Shown here one piece after another: positions 61,738 to 64,000 of a stretch of 64,000 bases of DNA; position 1 is the stretch's first letter; every line of letters begins with the position of its first letter. The position numbers and the translations under genes are program-made. A model generated the notes under the pieces. It was not told the DNA's origin, made no database searches, and worked only from the letters and a program-made list of their open reading frames with translations. Origin of the DNA: Rhizobium aethiopicum (GTDB taxonomy: Bacteria > Pseudomonadota > Alphaproteobacteria > Rhizobiales > Rhizobiaceae). The stretch is taken from positions 40,317 through 104,316 of the forward strand of contig NZ_JACIFV010000022.1 of NCBI RefSeq assembly GCF_014197535.1, written 5' to 3'.

Positions 61738-61872
61738 GGCCACGGAACGCCCTCTCCTCCCGCACCCTCACATTTTTCTCCCGATCCGTCACCGCCCCTT
61801 CCCTTCCGCCGCAATAGCTTCACAATCAACCGACAGAAAGCTCATCGGGAAACGACAACTAGGGAATGAAAC

Positions 61873-62610
61873 ATGGCGCCGACTCTGTCCAAGACACTTG
61901 TGATGACTGCCCTTCTGGCCCTGCCGCTCGGCAGTGCCGCGCCTGTATTGGCGCAGGAGGCAAAGCCGCGTGAGGCGGTGATTTCCGTGACGGGCGATGG
62001 CGAATCGTCCTTGGCGCCGGATATGGCCGTTGTCAATCTCGCCGTCGTCAAGCAGGCGAAGACCGCCCGTGAAGCGCTCGACGAGAACAACAAGGCGATG
62101 AACGACGTGCTGAAGGCGCTGAAGGACGGCGGCATCGCCGAACGCGACCTGCAGACCTCGGGCTTCTCCATCCAGCCGCAGTTTAATTATCCGCAGCCGG
62201 TGGATGGCCAGCAGCAGCAGCCGCAGCTGATCGGCTACCAGACGATCAACTCGGTCACTGTGCGCCTGCGCGATCTTTCCAAGCTCGGCCAGGTGATCGA
62301 CCAGTCCGTCACGCTTGGCATCAACCAGGGCGGCGACATCCAGTTCACCAACGACAAGCCGGAAGCGGCGTTCGAAGAGGCGCGCAAGAACGCCGTCGCC
62401 GAGGCCGTCAAGAAGGCGAAAACGCTGAGCGAAGCCGCCGGCGTCAAGCTCGGCCGCATCATTGAAATCAACGAGAACGAGCCGCGTCCGCTGCCGCAGC
62501 CCGCTTATCGCGCCACGATGATGAAGGAAGCCGACGCTGCCGTTCCCGTCCAGGGCGGCGAGAACAATTACACCGTCAGCGTCACCGTGACCTTCGCCAT
62601 CGAGCAATAA
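61873..62610 (+). CDS. SIMPL-domain (DUF541) periplasmic protein, BP26/OMP28-like
   Basis: 245 residues with a signal peptide (cleavage near LAQEAKP). The SIMPL pattern: AVISVTGDGESSLAPDMAVVNLAVV, AKTAREALDENNKAMNDVL, TSGFSIQPQFNYP, LGVNQGGDIQF. It corresponds to the periplasmic antigen BP26 of Brucella. It forms large oligomeric channel-like assemblies in Brucella; its role in rhizobia is unknown. Confidence 0.88.
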   Translation: MAPTLSKTLVMTALLALPLGSAAPVLAQEAKPREAVISVTGDGESSLAPDMAVVNLAVVKQAKTAREALDENNKAMNDVLKALKDGGIAERDLQTSGFSIQPQFNYPQPVDGQQQQPQLIGYQTINSVTVRLRDLSKLGQVIDQSVTLGINQGGDIQFTNDKPEAAFEEARKNAVAEAVKKAKTLSEAAGVKLGRIIEINENEPRPLPQPAYRATMMKEADAAVPVQGGENNYTVSVTVTFAIEQ

Positions 62611-62695
62611 ACGGAAGCGCGGCAGCTTAGCCCTCCCCTTGTGGGAAGGGGCCCTTGGACGCAGTCAGACTGAGCGTAAAAGAATCTCATAAAAA

Positions 62696-62738
62696 GAAAA
62701 CCGCCCTTGCCGATCGGGGAGACTGGCAAAGGCGGTTC
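62696..62738 (-). terminator. Hairpin terminator of the 62780 gene
   Basis: ACCGCCCTTGCC (62700-62711) pairs with GGCAAAGGCGGT (62725-62736) with one mismatch; AAAAGAAAA on the left gives a U-rich tail on the minus strand. Confidence 0.6.
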
Positions 62739-62779
62739 TGGCGGCCGCATCGGGAGACGAGGCCCGTATTCTCTAAAAA

Positions 62780-63124
62780 TCAGCGGCGCAAAGCGGGGCA
62801 GCCGCGGACGTTGGCGAAGCTCATTTCATCGGGGCCGCGGCGGGTCCAGCCCTGAACGATGACGCGGCGCGGGGTGATGTCGACGACGCGCGGGCGGCGG
62901 AAGCCCCAGTCGCGGGCGAGATCTTCGGCCAGACGCGGGTCGCAACCGCGCGGACGCCGGCCGAAGCCCGGCGGCGGAGGCGGACGGCGATAATCGCGCG
63001 GCGGATCACGATCCTGATCGCCGATAATGATACTTAACTGGGCGGCCGCCGGGGCCACCGTGCCGGCTAGAGTGCCGGCGGCAAGCATGGCGGCAAGACC
63101 CGCCTTTGCCAGAAACTGCATCAT
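62780..63124 (-). CDS. Secreted Pro/Arg-rich protein, paralogue of the next gene
   Basis: 114 residues with a signal peptide (GTVAPAAAQ). The mature part begins PRDYRRPPPPPGFGRRPRGCDPRLAEDLARDWGFRRPRV-type sequence, read here in parts, and ends MSFANVRGCPALRR. Two Cys residues. The C-terminus FANVRGCPxxRR and the spacing CDP...LARDWGFRR are shared with the 63294 protein. Function unknown. Confidence 0.75.
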   Translation of the reverse strand: MMQFLAKAGLAAMLAAGTLAGTVAPAAAQLSIIIGDQDRDPPRDYRRPPPPPGFGRRPRGCDPRLAEDLARDWGFRRPRVVDITPRRVIVQGWTRRGPDEMSFANVRGCPALRR

Positions 63125-63253
63125 CGAAAAACCTTTCGTTCTATAGTCGGTGCGGTCGAGCCGCCCTCCCCACTCTCCGCATCACGCCGGAGCGTCAGTG
63201 GAATCACTTATACAAATCAGAGAAGAGACGGCTGAAAGTGTCGCCGTCAAGGC

Positions 63254-63285
63254 AAAAGCGGCAAGCGCATGTCGGCGCTTGCCGC
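63254..63285 (-). terminator. Hairpin terminator of the 63294 gene
   Basis: Perfect 11-bp stem GCGGCAAGCGC (63258-63268) and GCGCTTGCCGC (63275-63285), loop ATGTCG, with AAAA at 63254-63257 giving a short U-tract on the minus strand. Confidence 0.75.
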
Positions 63286-63293
63286 TGCAATAT

Positions 63294-63599
63294 TCAACGC
63301 CGGATCAGCGGGCAACCGCGGACATTGGCGAAGACCATCCTGTCCCAGCCGCGACGGTCGCGCCCGGCGACGACGACGACACGTGGCGACATGCGGGTGA
63401 TGTGGGCTCTGCGCAGGCCGAAATCGCGCGCCTTGCGCACGGCGTGCATCGGCGAGCAGCCGCGGATCGGACGATGATATTGCGCCTCGACGATGAAGTT
63501 CGTCTGCGGCCCTGCGGCTGCCGCCGTGGAAACAGTGGCCGGAATGGATGAGAGGGCGAGCACTGCGGCAAGGCAAGCCTTGGTGAGGAAATGCGTCAT
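63294..63599 (-). CDS. Secreted basic protein, tandem paralogue of the 62780 gene
   Basis: 101 residues with a signal peptide (cleavage near AAAAG). It shares with the neighbouring gene a Cys in RGCSPMHAVRKARDFGLRRAH, the sequence RVVVVAGRDRRG-WDRM and the C-terminus VFANVRGCPLIRR. Both probably arose by tandem duplication. They are in the same orientation with 170 bp between, each with its own terminator. Function unknown. Confidence 0.75.
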   Translation of the reverse strand: MTHFLTKACLAAVLALSSIPATVSTAAAAGPQTNFIVEAQYHRPIRGCSPMHAVRKARDFGLRRAHITRMSPRVVVVAGRDRRGWDRMVFANVRGCPLIRR

Positions 63600-63911
63600 G
63601 GAGTGTCTCCGTCGATTGGTCTTTTAAGCTCTCCCTTCAGGGATTGCCTCGACACTAAACGCGGCAAGCTGAACGCTGTTCGAACCGGCCATTCAGTTTG
63701 CATTCACAAGAAGATGAGCGGTTTTCGACGGCTCTTCTTTCGATCGGGATTTGCGCGATCGTCTGGACCTCTCTCGTCCGATGGGTACCCTGATCACCCG
63801 CCCCCGTCCTTCGAGGCTCCGGCCTTTGGCCTACGCACCTCAGAGCCTGTGAATGTTTTGTGGCGGCGGCGATTGGATTGTGATTCTGTGGGTCGTTGAT
63901 TTGCTTGGGGG
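63600..63911. other. Intergenic tract ending in a mobile-element boundary
   Basis: 312 bases. It holds the promoter of the 63294 gene (a CGAAC-N16-CGTT pair is visible, weak), then the second dispersed repeat copy (63801-63843). After the repeat, about 70 bases of unknown sequence lead into a probable transposase start. No other gene is visible. Confidence 0.5.
63801..63843. repeat. Dispersed repeat module, copy 2 (interrupted)
   Basis: GTCCTTCGAGGCTCCGGCC, then TACGCACCTCAG, as in the copy at 53627. After CACCTCAG the sequence changes to AGCCTGTG, whereas copy 1 continues AATGAGG. This is the place where an insertion could have entered the repeat. Confidence 0.5.
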
Positions 63912-64000
63912 ATGATGGTGGGCGACGATCTGTTCGAGGGAATGCCGGCGCATGGAGCGCGGCGCAGAGCTCAGTTGGCGGGCGGAGCGGCGCGCATGCG
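63912..64000 (+). mobile_element. Possible start of an IS transposase gene (partial; runs off the right edge)
   Basis: ATG 63912 (or 63915) is preceded by GGGGG and opens MMVGDDLFEGMPAHGARRRA, an acidic-then-basic start that resembles transposases of the IS1182 group; only 29 residues are visible. The sequence left of it breaks the dispersed repeat at about 63843. The assignment is tentative. Confidence 0.3.

Larger units (their letters stand above)
61375..61872. other. Intergenic region built of palindromic repeats
   Basis: 498 bases with no real gene; the ORFs at 61433-61829 translate the repeats. It contains the nested element 61521-61665 and the RIME-type piece 61691-61737. The remaining 160 bases show nothing. 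Confidence 0.6.

Noticed and set aside
61433..61829. Overlapping ORFs encoding SLIPVLVTG-type peptides
   Set aside because: They are translations of the nested palindrome and RIME piece, a known source of false genes.
1..64000. CRISPR arrays, rRNA, plasmid partition or prophage genes
   Set aside because: No regularly spaced direct repeats, rRNA motifs, parB/parS partner or phage structural genes were seen. The ParA-like gene at 17874 stands alone.

Overview
The window reads as a chromosomal segment of a Rhizobium of the leguminosarum/etli group. The strongest marker is a complete cinR-cinI-cinS quorum-sensing locus (54534-56323). Other markers are a BtaA/BtaB betaine-lipid pair, many ABC importers of amino-sugar and polyamine type, RIME-type intergenic palindromes, alphaproteobacterial EcfG-type promoters and GC-rich codon use. 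All identifications come from reading the sequence; no database search was run.

Layout. 1-1078: the end of btaA and btaB. 1206-4349: cell-wall enzymes (GH25 lipoprotein, MltB-type transglycosylase) and an EamA exporter. 4614-6767: a 25-residue membrane peptide, then metF and a SahR-type repressor (ArsR domain fused to a methyltransferase domain) behind an ATAAAGATATCTTTAT operator. 6896-9383: EttA and a secreted RNase T2. 9641-14436: a probable operon of alpha/beta hydrolase, EamA transporter, CaiB/BaiF CoA-transferase and ThDP enzyme. 14475-18572: RidA, a DUF442-type phosphatase, an aldose-epimerase-like protein, an L,D-transpeptidase and an orphan ParA-like ATPase.

18798-25507 is a minus-strand catabolic cluster: N-formylglutamate-amidohydrolase-like protein, APC permease, glutamine-synthetase-like ligase, aldehyde dehydrogenase and iron alcohol dehydrogenase. 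Together these would suit catabolism of a small amino alcohol through gamma-glutamyl intermediates. A divergent RpiR regulator leads into an ABC importer (26737-30664). 30736-38251 holds a sugar ABC importer with a Gfo/Idh/MocA dehydrogenase, divergent from a BadF-type amino-sugar kinase and a HutC-type GntR regulator. A Phd/PIN toxin-antitoxin pair follows.

MetH (39067-42840) carries a second copy of the SahR-type operator, so metF, sahR and metH probably form one S-adenosylhomocysteine-responsive regulon. 43009-51692 holds an AGE-family isomerase, a UPF0303 protein and a PotABCD-like importer operon that ends in an Asp/Glu (hydantoin) racemase and a flavin-reductase-like protein, next to a divergent FCD-type GntR gene. 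51721-53558 is a set of small stress-type genes (DUF4174, DUF2934 and others) with two good EcfG-type promoters.

From 53559 onward the segment is gene-poor between islands: a dispersed repeat, the cin locus, a response regulator, a CAU tRNA followed by about 1.7 kb of sparse sequence, then small envelope proteins (BON-like, Omp25-like, lipoproteins, BP26-like SIMPL protein, two tandem secreted paralogues). A nested 145-bp palindrome lies at 61521-61665. The window ends inside what may be a transposase gene inserted into a dispersed repeat.
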